From NCBI GenBank assembly GCA_002898955.1, contig BEIP01000048.1:1-7753 (forward strand): DNA of 7,753 nt, written 5' to 3'. This stretch comes from a bacterium HR39. GTDB lineage: Bacteria > Pseudomonadota > Alphaproteobacteria > Geminicoccales > Geminicoccaceae. The notes beneath the pieces are model-generated. The model saw only the letters and a program-made list of their open reading frames with translations, had not been told where the DNA came from and searched no databases. The translations under genes were made by a program, and so were the position numbers. This document shows, one piece after another, positions 1 through 5,521 of the stretch (position 1 is its first letter; every line of letters begins with the position of its first letter).

Positions 1-304
1 CGGGCGCGTACATGTCGGCGTGGGTGGGCACGTAGGCGAGATCGACCCCGAGCGCCCGCAGCTTGGCCAGATCCCCGGCCTCGTCGCGCGGATAGCGCTC
101 GAAGTCCTCATGCGGGGCGAACTGGGTGGGATTCACGTAGACCGACACCACCACCCGCTCCGCGAGCTCGCGGGCGCGGCGCACCAGGGCCAGATGGCCC
201 TCGTGCAGATAGCCCATGGTCGGCACGAAGCCGATGCGGCGTCCCTCGCGCCGCCAGGTGCCGACGATGCGGCGCAGCTCGGCCAGTTCCCGCACCACCT
301 CCAC
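1..304 (-). CDS. panC: Pantothenate synthetase PanC (5' part only)
   Basis: Pantothenate synthetase joins pantoate and beta-alanine using ATP, the last step of pantothenate (coenzyme A precursor) synthesis in the cytoplasm. The first 101 residues are visible and the rest lies beyond the window edge; the family is usually about 280 residues. The HIGH-type nucleotide-binding segment PTMGYLHEGHL is at residues 28-38 (H34, H37). The pantoate-site segment YVNPTQF is at 56-62 (Q61), followed by EDFERYPRD at 66-74 and ADMYAP at 96-101, matching the family's EEMYP region. The start is GTG at 304-302, chosen because AGGGGGAG (314-321, minus strand) lies 9 bases upstream and the N-terminus then fits the family length. 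It is last of three genes visible in a minus-strand operon, 23 bases after the aldolase-family gene. The identification is secure. Confidence 0.95.
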   Translation of the reverse strand, partial: MEVVRELAELRRIVGTWRREGRRIGFVPTMGYLHEGHLALVRRARELAERVVVSVYVNPTQFAPHEDFERYPRDEAGDLAKLRALGVDLAYVPTHADMYAP

Positions 305-327
305 GGTCGTCCGCTCCCCCTGGGGCG

Positions 328-1263
328 TCAGTCGGCCACCGCGGTGAAGTCGGCCGGCTCGTAGGAGAAACCGGCCGCGTCGAGTTCGGCGAGGAGCTCC
401 TCGCGGGCCGATGCGGGCAGTTCGACGAGCGGCGGGCGCACCCGCTCGAGGGCCGGATCGCCGCGGCCGGCGGCCAGCACCGCCTTGAGGGCGGAGACGA
501 CCGGGCGGGATTCGAGGATCGCACGCACCGTCGCCACCTTCGTCATCCAGCTTTCCGCCTCGGCCGCACGGCCGGCCCGGTGCGCGTCCCACACCCGCCG
601 GCTCCAGTCGGCCACGAGATTGTTGCCGGCGGTGATCACCCCGGCGCCGCCGCGCCGCAGGTTGTCGAGCAGGTGCCGGTCGGAGCCGGAGAAGACCGCA
701 AGCCCCGGGAAGCTGTCGATCAGCCGCAGGGTGTGGCCGAGATCGCCCGAGCTGTCCTTGATGCCGGCCACCCGCACGGGATCGCGCCGCCGCAGCCGCT
801 CGATCACCGGAAAGGTGACGGGCACGCCCGAGACCTGCGGGATGTGGTAGAGCACCAGCCGCGCACCGTCGTCGAGCCCGTCGAGCACTTCCGCGAACGC
901 GCGGTAGAGCCCCTCGTCCGGCACGTTCTTGTAGAAGAACGGCGGCAGGATCAGGAGATCGGCGACTCCGAGCCCGCGCGCGTGGCGGGCGAGCTCCAGG
1001 GTATCGTCGCGGTTGGTGCAGCCCACGCCCACCATCAGGCGCTGCGGGTCGATCCCCGCCTCCACCACCGCTTCCAGCGCCCGCCTGCGTTCGGCCACCG
1101 GGAAGGAGGTGGCCTCGCCGGTGGTGCCGAAGACGGCCACCCCGTGGCAACCGCGCTGGAGCAGCCAGCGCAGGTGCCCAAGAAGGCGCGGCACGTCCAC
1201 CCGCCCGTCCTCGTCCACCGGCGTGATCGAGGCGGCGTAGATGCCGGCGAGACGATCGTTCAT
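328..1263 (-). CDS. DapA/NAL-family pyruvate aldolase (dihydrodipicolinate synthase-like, substrate unknown)
   Basis: This 311-residue protein is a class I aldolase or lyase of the DHDPS/N-acetylneuraminate lyase superfamily, whose members form a Schiff base with pyruvate. Seen: N-terminal AASITP (10-15), the carboxylate-binding GTTGE loop (46-50), catalytic Tyr139 in YHIPQVSG, and Schiff-base Lys169 in GIKDSSGD. True DHDPS has an Arg in the YNVPSRTG loop that grips aspartate semialdehyde. Here that position is Val144 (YHIPQVSG), so lysine biosynthesis is unlikely and the aldehyde partner is unknown. The ATG at 1263 is preferred over an in-frame GTG at 1272 because GGAGG (minus strand, 1272-1276) sits 8 bases before the ATG and overlaps the GTG. 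It lies 16 bases after the alcohol dehydrogenase and 23 before panC, so the three are probably cotranscribed. The fold is sure; the substrate is not. Confidence 0.88.
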   Translation of the reverse strand: MNDRLAGIYAASITPVDEDGRVDVPRLLGHLRWLLQRGCHGVAVFGTTGEATSFPVAERRRALEAVVEAGIDPQRLMVGVGCTNRDDTLELARHARGLGVADLLILPPFFYKNVPDEGLYRAFAEVLDGLDDGARLVLYHIPQVSGVPVTFPVIERLRRRDPVRVAGIKDSSGDLGHTLRLIDSFPGLAVFSGSDRHLLDNLRRGGAGVITAGNNLVADWSRRVWDAHRAGRAAEAESWMTKVATVRAILESRPVVSALKAVLAAGRGDPALERVRPPLVELPASAREELLAELDAAGFSYEPADFTAVAD

Positions 1264-1279
1264 GGTCCGCACCTCCGCT

Positions 1280-2341
1280 TCACGGCACCAGCACCTGACG
1301 TCCCACCACCCGACCGGCGGCGAGGTCTTCGAGGGCGGCGTTGGCCTCCTCGAGCGGGCGGGTGTGCACCGGCACCGGCTCGAAGCGGCCCTCCTGCGCG
1401 AGCCGCACCAACGTGCGCAGATCTTCCACCGTACCCACGTAGGAGCCGCGGATGGTGAGCGCCCGCAGCGGGAAGTACGGCATCGGGATCTGCAGGCGAT
1501 CGCCGTAGAGGCCGACCACCACCAGCGTGCCGCCCTTGGTCACCAGCGAGCCCAGTGCGAAGCGGGCCGTCTCGGGTCGGCCGACGAAGTCGATCACCGT
1601 CCCGACGCCGCCCCCGCTCGCCTCGCGCACCTTCTTCTCGGCGCCCGCCTCCGCCGGGTCGAAGACGGCGGCGGCGCCGCGGGAGAGGGCGTAGTCGCGC
1701 TTCTTCGGGTCGATGTCGGCCACGTAGACCGGCGCGTCGGTGACCAGCCGGATCATGGCGAGCGCCGCCGCGCCGACCCCGCCGAGGCCCAGGAGCATGA
1801 CCGGCCAGCCGTCGAGCTCGCGGCCGATCTTCTGCAGCGCCCCGAAGGCCGTCACGCCCGAGCAGGCGAGGGTGCAGGCCACCTCGCGCGGCAGGCCGTC
1901 GAAGGGCACCAGATAGCGCGGATGCGGCACGATCACGTAGTCGCCGTACCCGCCGTCCACCACCGTGCCGAGGAACCGCGGCTTCGGGCAGTAGTGTTCG
2001 AGGCCCTTCTTGCAGAAGGCGCAGGAGCCGCAGCCGATCCACGGATGGACCACGTACTCGCGGCCCGGCTCGGCCAGCCCGCGCGGCGCGTCGGGGCCGA
2101 GTTCCACCACTTCGCCGGCGATCTCGTGGCCCATGGTGAAGGGCAGGCGCACGCCGCGCTCCTCGATGGACAGCTTCTCGCCCCCGCCGAGATCGAAGAA
2201 GCCCTGGTGGATGTGCAGGTCCGAATGGCACACCCCGCAGGCGGTCACCCGCACCAGCACCTCCGTGCCCTGCGGCTTCGGCGTGGGATATTCGCGGATT
2301 TCCAGCGGTTCGCCCCAGCGGACGATCTGGGCCCTGCGCAT
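1280..2341 (-). CDS. Zinc-dependent alcohol dehydrogenase (MDR superfamily)
   Basis: This 353-residue medium-chain dehydrogenase oxidises an alcohol or reduces an aldehyde with a nicotinamide cofactor in the cytoplasm. The GroES-like N-terminal half carries catalytic-zinc ligands C38 (CGVCHSD), H72-E73 (GHE) and C160 (ACSGVTAF), and four structural-zinc cysteines C104, C107, C110 and C118. The Rossmann motif GLGGVG is at 185-190. D209, at the end of the second Rossmann strand (YVADID), suggests NAD+ rather than NADP+. An insertion of about 15 residues before the GHE motif (roughly 50-65) is seen in a subset of the family. The ATG start has a strong GGGGGAGGTGA just upstream. It is the first gene of the minus-strand operon with the DapA-like aldolase and panC. 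The aldehyde made or used by the aldolase may be its substrate, but that is inference. Confidence 0.92.
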   Translation of the reverse strand: MRRAQIVRWGEPLEIREYPTPKPQGTEVLVRVTACGVCHSDLHIHQGFFDLGGGEKLSIEERGVRLPFTMGHEIAGEVVELGPDAPRGLAEPGREYVVHPWIGCGSCAFCKKGLEHYCPKPRFLGTVVDGGYGDYVIVPHPRYLVPFDGLPREVACTLACSGVTAFGALQKIGRELDGWPVMLLGLGGVGAAALAMIRLVTDAPVYVADIDPKKRDYALSRGAAAVFDPAEAGAEKKVREASGGGVGTVIDFVGRPETARFALGSLVTKGGTLVVVGLYGDRLQIPMPYFPLRALTIRGSYVGTVEDLRTLVRLAQEGRFEPVPVHTRPLEEANAALEDLAAGRVVGRQVLVP

Positions 2342-2371
2342 GCGTCACCTCCCCCGTTCGCGCTGCGCTGC

Positions 2372-2377
2372 ACTATA
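2372..2377 (-). promoter_or_regulatory. Likely -10 box for the alcohol dehydrogenase operon
   Basis: Minus-strand TATAGT lies about 30 bases upstream of the alcohol dehydrogenase ATG, in a short A/T-richer patch of otherwise very GC-rich DNA. It would give a leader of roughly 20-25 bases carrying the strong Shine-Dalgarno. No good -35 hexamer lies 16-18 bases upstream (the sequence there is CTCGCC/TCGCCA), so this call rests on the -10 alone. Confidence 0.4.
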
Positions 2378-2414
2378 GACCCGCGGAGCGCCGGTGGCGA
2401 GATGCAACGCTCCG

Positions 2415-2428
2415 TTAACCCTCCCGTG
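2415..2428 (+). promoter_or_regulatory. TTAACCCTCCCGTG box upstream of the receiver/GGDEF-like gene
   Basis: TTAACCCTCCCGTG matches TTAACCCTGCCGTG at 5071-5084 in 13 of 14 positions; both copies lie upstream of plus-strand response-regulator genes, 53 and 66 bases before the start codons. The TTAAC core equals one CtrA half-site. The partner half seven bases upstream is GCAA (2404-2407), so a full CtrA site here is degenerate at best. The TTAACC could instead be a -35 element, though I see no convincing -10. It also sits between divergent genes and could act on the alcohol dehydrogenase operon. Confidence 0.4.
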
Positions 2429-2453
2429 CCATCCTGCCGCCGTGGAGCCGGAT

Positions 2454-2459
2454 GGAGGG
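2454..2459 (+). promoter_or_regulatory. Ribosome binding site deciding the GTG start at 2468
   Basis: GGAGGG lies 8 bases before GTG 2468. This favours that start over in-frame ATG 2402, which lies upstream of the TTAACC box, and GTG 2426, which falls inside it. Beginning at 2468 also places the first receiver strand (LRALLVEDD) right at the N-terminus, as is normal for the family. Confidence 0.6.
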
Positions 2460-2467
2460 CCGTTGCC

Positions 2468-3388
2468 GTGCAGGGGCTGCGGGCGCTTCTGGTGGAGGAC
2501 GATCCGGAGGACGCCGGGCGCATCGGCGCGGCGCTGGCGCGCACCGGCCGGGTGGCACGCCTCGCGCACGCGCGCGACCGCGAGGAGGCGACGCGGGCGC
2601 TCGCCGCGGAGCCCTTCGACGTGCTGCTGGTCGACCTCAATCTCCCGGACAGTCAGGGCCTGCCGACGGTGGACGCCTTCGTCGCGCTGCGCCCCGAGCT
2701 GCCGGTGGTGGTGGTGAGCCGCTTCGCCGGCGGCGATCTGGCGGTGGCGGCGGAGAGCCTGCGCCGCGGCGCCCAGGACTTCCTCGCCAAGGACGAACTG
2801 GCGGAGACGGATCTCGCCCGCATCACGCGCTTCGCCTGCGAGCGCAAGCGGGCGGAGCGCCGGCGCCTCGCCCTGGCCGGCCGCGATCCCGAAACGGGGC
2901 TGCCCGATCTCGCGGGCCTGCGCGCCTCCCTCGAGCGGGCGCGTGAGCGGGCGATCCGCCGCAACCGCCGGCTCGGTCTCGTGCTGGTGGCCCTGGGGGA
3001 CGTGGCGGTGCTGCGCCAGGACTGGGGCGAGGCCTTCGTGCGCGCGCTCGAGCGGGCGACGGCGACGGCGCTGCGCACGGCGGTGCGGCGCAGCGACGAG
3101 GTGGCCCGCATCGCCCCCGGACGCTTCCTGATCCTGCTCGAGGACCTGCCGGGCGAGGCGGCGCTCGCCGCCGCCACCTCCCGCATCGGGCAGGTGGCGA
3201 CGGACCGCCTGTGTGCCCGCGGTCACGGCTCGGTGCGGCTCGCGCTCGCCGCCGAGCTGCTGGCGCCGCGCGATCCGCTGCCGGTGGAGCTCGTGGTCTC
3301 GGGGCTCGAGGCGCGGCTGTCGCCGGTGGAGCCGCCGCCGGCCGCCACGGAGGACGGGGGCGGGCGGAAGTCGGTGCAGACCAGGTAG
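2468..3388 (+). CDS. Response regulator: receiver domain plus degenerate GGDEF domain
   Basis: This 306-residue cytoplasmic two-component protein has a receiver domain at about 4-122 with acidic pocket E10/D11/D12, phosphoacceptor D56 (LLVDLNLPD), S84 and K108, so it should accept phosphate. A GGDEF-like domain follows at about 140-285, starting with DPETGLPDL, where active cyclases have D-x-LTGLPNR. The active-site loop that should read GG[D/E]EF is APGRF (216-220), and the metal-binding Asp region is LGDVA (176-180) instead of the usual LDGFK. Cyclase activity is therefore not expected. An RxxD at R207-D210, five residues before the loop, matches the place of the c-di-GMP inhibitory I-site, so it could be a c-di-GMP receptor. 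The last 10-20 residues look unstructured and are encoded opposite the RlmE 3' end. The gene is monocistronic and divergent from the alcohol dehydrogenase operon. Confidence 0.85.
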   Translation: MQGLRALLVEDDPEDAGRIGAALARTGRVARLAHARDREEATRALAAEPFDVLLVDLNLPDSQGLPTVDAFVALRPELPVVVVSRFAGGDLAVAAESLRRGAQDFLAKDELAETDLARITRFACERKRAERRRLALAGRDPETGLPDLAGLRASLERARERAIRRNRRLGLVLVALGDVAVLRQDWGEAFVRALERATATALRTAVRRSDEVARIAPGRFLILLEDLPGEAALAAATSRIGQVATDRLCARGHGSVRLALAAELLAPRDPLPVELVVSGLEARLSPVEPPPAATEDGGGRKSVQTR

Positions 3389-3996
3389 ATCTCGGAGGAC
3401 TCGGCGCGCGTCGCCTGCGGGCGCACGTGCCGGACCTTGCCGAACAGCGCGCGGGCCTGCGGCACCACCACCGCTTCGGCCCCGCGCAGCAGCTTGAGCA
3501 CGAGACTTCCGCCGGCGGCCAGCACCTCCGGCACGAAGGCGAGGATCTCCTCGCAGGCCGCTTCCGAGCGCAGCCGGTCGCTGACCTTGTCGCCGCTGGT
3601 GTTGGGGGCGAGATCGCTCAGCACCACCTGCGCGGGTCCGCCGAGCCGCGCACGCAGCTCCGCCTGCACCGCCGGGTCGCGCACGTCCCCGCGTACGATC
3701 TCCACGCCGGAGATGGGCTCGATCTCGAGAAGATCCACCGCCACCACCCGGCAGCCGCGCCTTGCGGCGTACTGGCTCCAGCTCCCCGGTGCCGCGCCGA
3801 TGTCGAGCACGCGCATGCCCGGGCGCAGCAGTCCGAAGCGCCGGTCCATCTCTTCCAGCTTGTACACCGAGCGGGCGCGATAGCCCTCGGCCTTCGCGCG
3901 CCGGACGAAGGGATCGCGCGCCTGGCGCTCCAGCCAGCGCCGGCTGGAGGCCGAAAGCCGGCCGCGTCCGGCACTCTTCTTCACGGTCTTCGCCAT
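3223..3996 (-). other. rlmE: RlmE half of the fused frame, with a possible internal start
   Basis: Codon 328 of the fused frame is an ATG beginning MAKTVKKSAGRGR, a basic N-terminus typical of free-standing alphaproteobacterial RlmE. Translation from here would give a normal-looking 257-residue 23S rRNA uridine-2552 methyltransferase. The upstream sequence (ACCGAGACGAG) is only a weak Shine-Dalgarno, and with no ppx stop codon classical stop-start coupling is impossible. I treat this as an alternative product of the same frame, not a separate gene. Confidence 0.45.
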
Positions 3997-4977
3997 CTCG
4001 TCTCGGTCCGTTCCGTGGGAGGCGCCGCGGAACGCCACCGGCGGCAGCGCCGCGCCGCAGAGCCGCCGGACCAGTCCGTCGAGCGGGCCGCGGTCGGCGG
4101 CGACGAAGGTGCCGCAGCCCAAATGCTCCGCCACCGCCTCGAGGATGGCCGCACCGGCCGGCAGCACGTCAGCCCGCCCCGGTCCGATCACCGGATGCTG
4201 CCGGCGCGCATCGAGGGACATGGCCAGCACGCTCCGGATGGTGGCGCGCACCGCCTCCATGTCCATGCGCGCGCCGTCCACCGCCTCGCGCGAGAGCTCG
4301 TGCAGCCCCAGGGTGAGCGCGGCCAGCACCGTGGCGGTGCCGGATGTGCCGATCAGGACCGCCCGCGGCTCCGGCGGCAGGGCGCCGAAGCCGCGGGCGC
4401 GGAGCTCCGCGAGGGTCGCCGCGCGGATGCGCGCGTAGACCGCGGGATCGGTGGCATCGCCGAAGGTCTCGGTGGCGTTCACCGCCCCCAGCGGCAGCGA
4501 GGCGGCGACGGTCGGCCCCTCCCGGTGCGGCACGATCACCTCGCTGCTGCCGCCGCCCACGTCGAGGATCACGCTGCGCGGCGCGCGGAGATCCACGAGC
4601 GGCAGGCAGGCGAGCAGGGAGAGCCGCGCCTCCTCCGCCTCGTCCACCACCTCGAGCCGCAGACCGGTCTCGGCCTCGGCCAGCCGCAGGAAGTCGTCGA
4701 CGTCGCGTGCGAGCCGGCCCACGGCCGTGAGGATTCCGCGAAACGCGGCCACGCCCTCCTCGGCACAGATCCGCGCGCACACGCGCAGCGCCTCCAGCGT
4801 GCGCGCCACGGCCTGCGGCTGCAGCCGTCCGCCGACGCCGAGGCCCTCGCCGAGCCGCACGATGAGCTGGAACCCGCGCAGCGGCACGAAGACGCCCCTG
4901 CCTGCACAGCGGGCCACCAGCAGGCGGCAGTTGTTGGTGCCGAGATCGAGCGCGGCGACGCGCCGTTCTCCTTCCAC
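3223..4977 (-). CDS. Ppx/GppA-family phosphatase fused in frame to RlmE 23S rRNA methyltransferase
   Basis: One uninterrupted frame of 584 codons holds two complete enzymes. Residues 1 to about 312 are a Ppx/GppA phosphatase, hydrolysing polyphosphate and/or pppGpp: phosphate-1 motif ALDLGTNNCRLL (9-20), phosphate-2 motif ILDVGGGSSEV (137-147), and IGTSGTATVLAAL (209-221). After a linker of about 15 residues, 328 to about 538 are RlmE (FtsJ/RrmJ), which 2'-O-methylates U2552 of 23S rRNA. Its SAM motif LDIGAAPGSWSQYA is at 391-404, and the K-D-K-E tetrad is complete: K373, D455, K495, E529. Residues 539-584 are a Ser/Gly-rich tail with no family counterpart, encoded opposite the neighbouring regulator. 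The start is GTG 4977, the only usual start between the upstream stop (5018-5020) and the first motif; no clear Shine-Dalgarno precedes it. Separate ppx and rlmE genes are common neighbours in alphaproteobacteria. Whether one or two polypeptides are made is open. Confidence 0.88.
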   Translation of the reverse strand: MEGERRVAALDLGTNNCRLLVARCAGRGVFVPLRGFQLIVRLGEGLGVGGRLQPQAVARTLEALRVCARICAEEGVAAFRGILTAVGRLARDVDDFLRLAEAETGLRLEVVDEAEEARLSLLACLPLVDLRAPRSVILDVGGGSSEVIVPHREGPTVAASLPLGAVNATETFGDATDPAVYARIRAATLAELRARGFGALPPEPRAVLIGTSGTATVLAALTLGLHELSREAVDGARMDMEAVRATIRSVLAMSLDARRQHPVIGPGRADVLPAGAAILEAVAEHLGCGTFVAADRGPLDGLVRRLCGAALPPVAFRGASHGTDRDEMAKTVKKSAGRGRLSASSRRWLERQARDPFVRRAKAEGYRARSVYKLEEMDRRFGLLRPGMRVLDIGAAPGSWSQYAARRGCRVVAVDLLEIEPISGVEIVRGDVRDPAVQAELRARLGGPAQVVLSDLAPNTSGDKVSDRLRSEAACEEILAFVPEVLAAGGSLVLKLLRGAEAVVVPQARALFGKVRHVRPQATRAESSEIYLVCTDFRPPPSSVAAGGGSTGDSRASSPETTSSTGSGSRGASSSAASASRTEP

Positions 4978-5059
4978 GCGGGCGATGTCCGGCGGGTTGA
5001 CGGGTCCGGCGTCGAGCTAGGCCCGCACCGTCCCGCAGCAAGGTGAACCCGCGTTGGCG

Positions 5060-5075
5060 TTAACCGGGCCTTAAC
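5060..5075 (+). promoter_or_regulatory. Full CtrA-type binding site (TTAA-N7-TTAAC)
   Basis: TTAACCGGGCCTTAAC matches exactly the CtrA consensus TTAA-N7-TTAAC, the target of the alphaproteobacterial cell-cycle and motility regulator. It lies in the 159-base region between the divergent ppx-rlmE frame and the CheY-like gene, 62-77 bases before the latter's ATG. It overlaps the TTAACCCTGCCGTG box (5071-5084) shared with the other regulator promoter, so the right-hand operon is the more likely target. Whether it activates or represses cannot be read from the sequence, and no clear -10 is visible on either strand. Confidence 0.6.
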
Positions 5076-5136
5076 CCTGCCGTGGTCCAATCCCCGGCGT
5101 CCGCGAGGGTGCGGAAGCGAAACGGGGAGTCCTGCC

Positions 5137-5514
5137 ATGGCCCGCGTGCTGGTGGTCGACGACGACGATCTCCTGGTGGAACTGGTGCGCTACAGCCTCG
5201 AGGCCCACGGCCACGAGGTGCTGGCGGCGCCCGACGGCCTGCGGGCGCTCGAGCTGCTCGCCCGCGAGCCGGTGGACGTGATCGTGCTGGACGGCATCCT
5301 CCCCGGGCTCGACGGGCTGGAGGTGCTGCGCCGCCTGCGCTCGGATCCGAAGACGGCCGACCTTCCGGTCATCATGCTCTCCGCCCGCCGGCAGGAGCGG
5401 GACGTGCTGGGCGGCCTCTCGTCCGGGGCCGACGACTACCTCGTCAAGCCCTTCATCCCCGAGGAGCTGGCCATCCGGGTCGACCGCACGCTCGCGCGCC
5501 GCGCCGCGGTGTGA
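5137..5514 (+). CDS. Single-domain CheY-like response regulator
   Basis: This 125-residue protein is a receiver domain and nothing else, so it must act through protein-protein contacts or phosphorelay rather than DNA binding. Seen: acidic pocket D8/D9/D10 (LVVDDDD), phosphoacceptor D52 (VIVLDGILPGLDG), switch residue S82 (IMLSAR), Y101 and K104 (DDYLVKPF). All key residues are present. GGGGAG lies 7 bases before the ATG. It is the first gene of a plus-strand operon, with the YaiO-like outer membrane protein starting 7 bases after its stop, and it lies downstream of the CtrA-type site. No cognate histidine kinase is in the window. Its output target is unknown; control of the envelope module encoded behind it is the obvious guess. 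Confidence 0.93.
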   Translation: MARVLVVDDDDLLVELVRYSLEAHGHEVLAAPDGLRALELLAREPVDVIVLDGILPGLDGLEVLRRLRSDPKTADLPVIMLSARRQERDVLGGLSSGADDYLVKPFIPEELAIRVDRTLARRAAV

Positions 5515-5521
5515 GGGGACC

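Noticed and set aside
1264..1272. Upstream GTG start (1272) for the DapA-like gene
   Set aside because: The GGAGG sequence overlaps this GTG and sits 8 bases before the ATG at 1263, so the ATG is the better start.
2402..2467. N-terminal extension of the receiver/GGDEF-like protein from ATG 2402
   Set aside because: It would place the start upstream of the TTAACC box and add 22 residues before the first receiver strand, while GTG 2468 has a good GGAGGG at 8 bases.
1241..3388. Plus-strand open frame of 715 codons spanning the alcohol dehydrogenase region and the regulator
   Set aside because: Only the part from 2468 codes for a recognisable protein. The upstream 400 codons are the antisense of the alcohol dehydrogenase gene, rich in His, Ala and Arg with no domain, as expected in GC-rich DNA with few stops.
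3211..5046. Plus-strand open frame of 611 codons opposite the Ppx-RlmE frame
   Set aside because: It is a codon-bias shadow: the minus strand carries all conserved motifs of two known enzymes, while this frame reads as low-complexity Arg/Ala/His sequence.
4978..5059. Possible minus-strand promoter for ppx-rlmE (TTGCTG, 16 bases, TAGCTC)
   Set aside because: Both hexamers match consensus poorly, so I do not list it as a feature.
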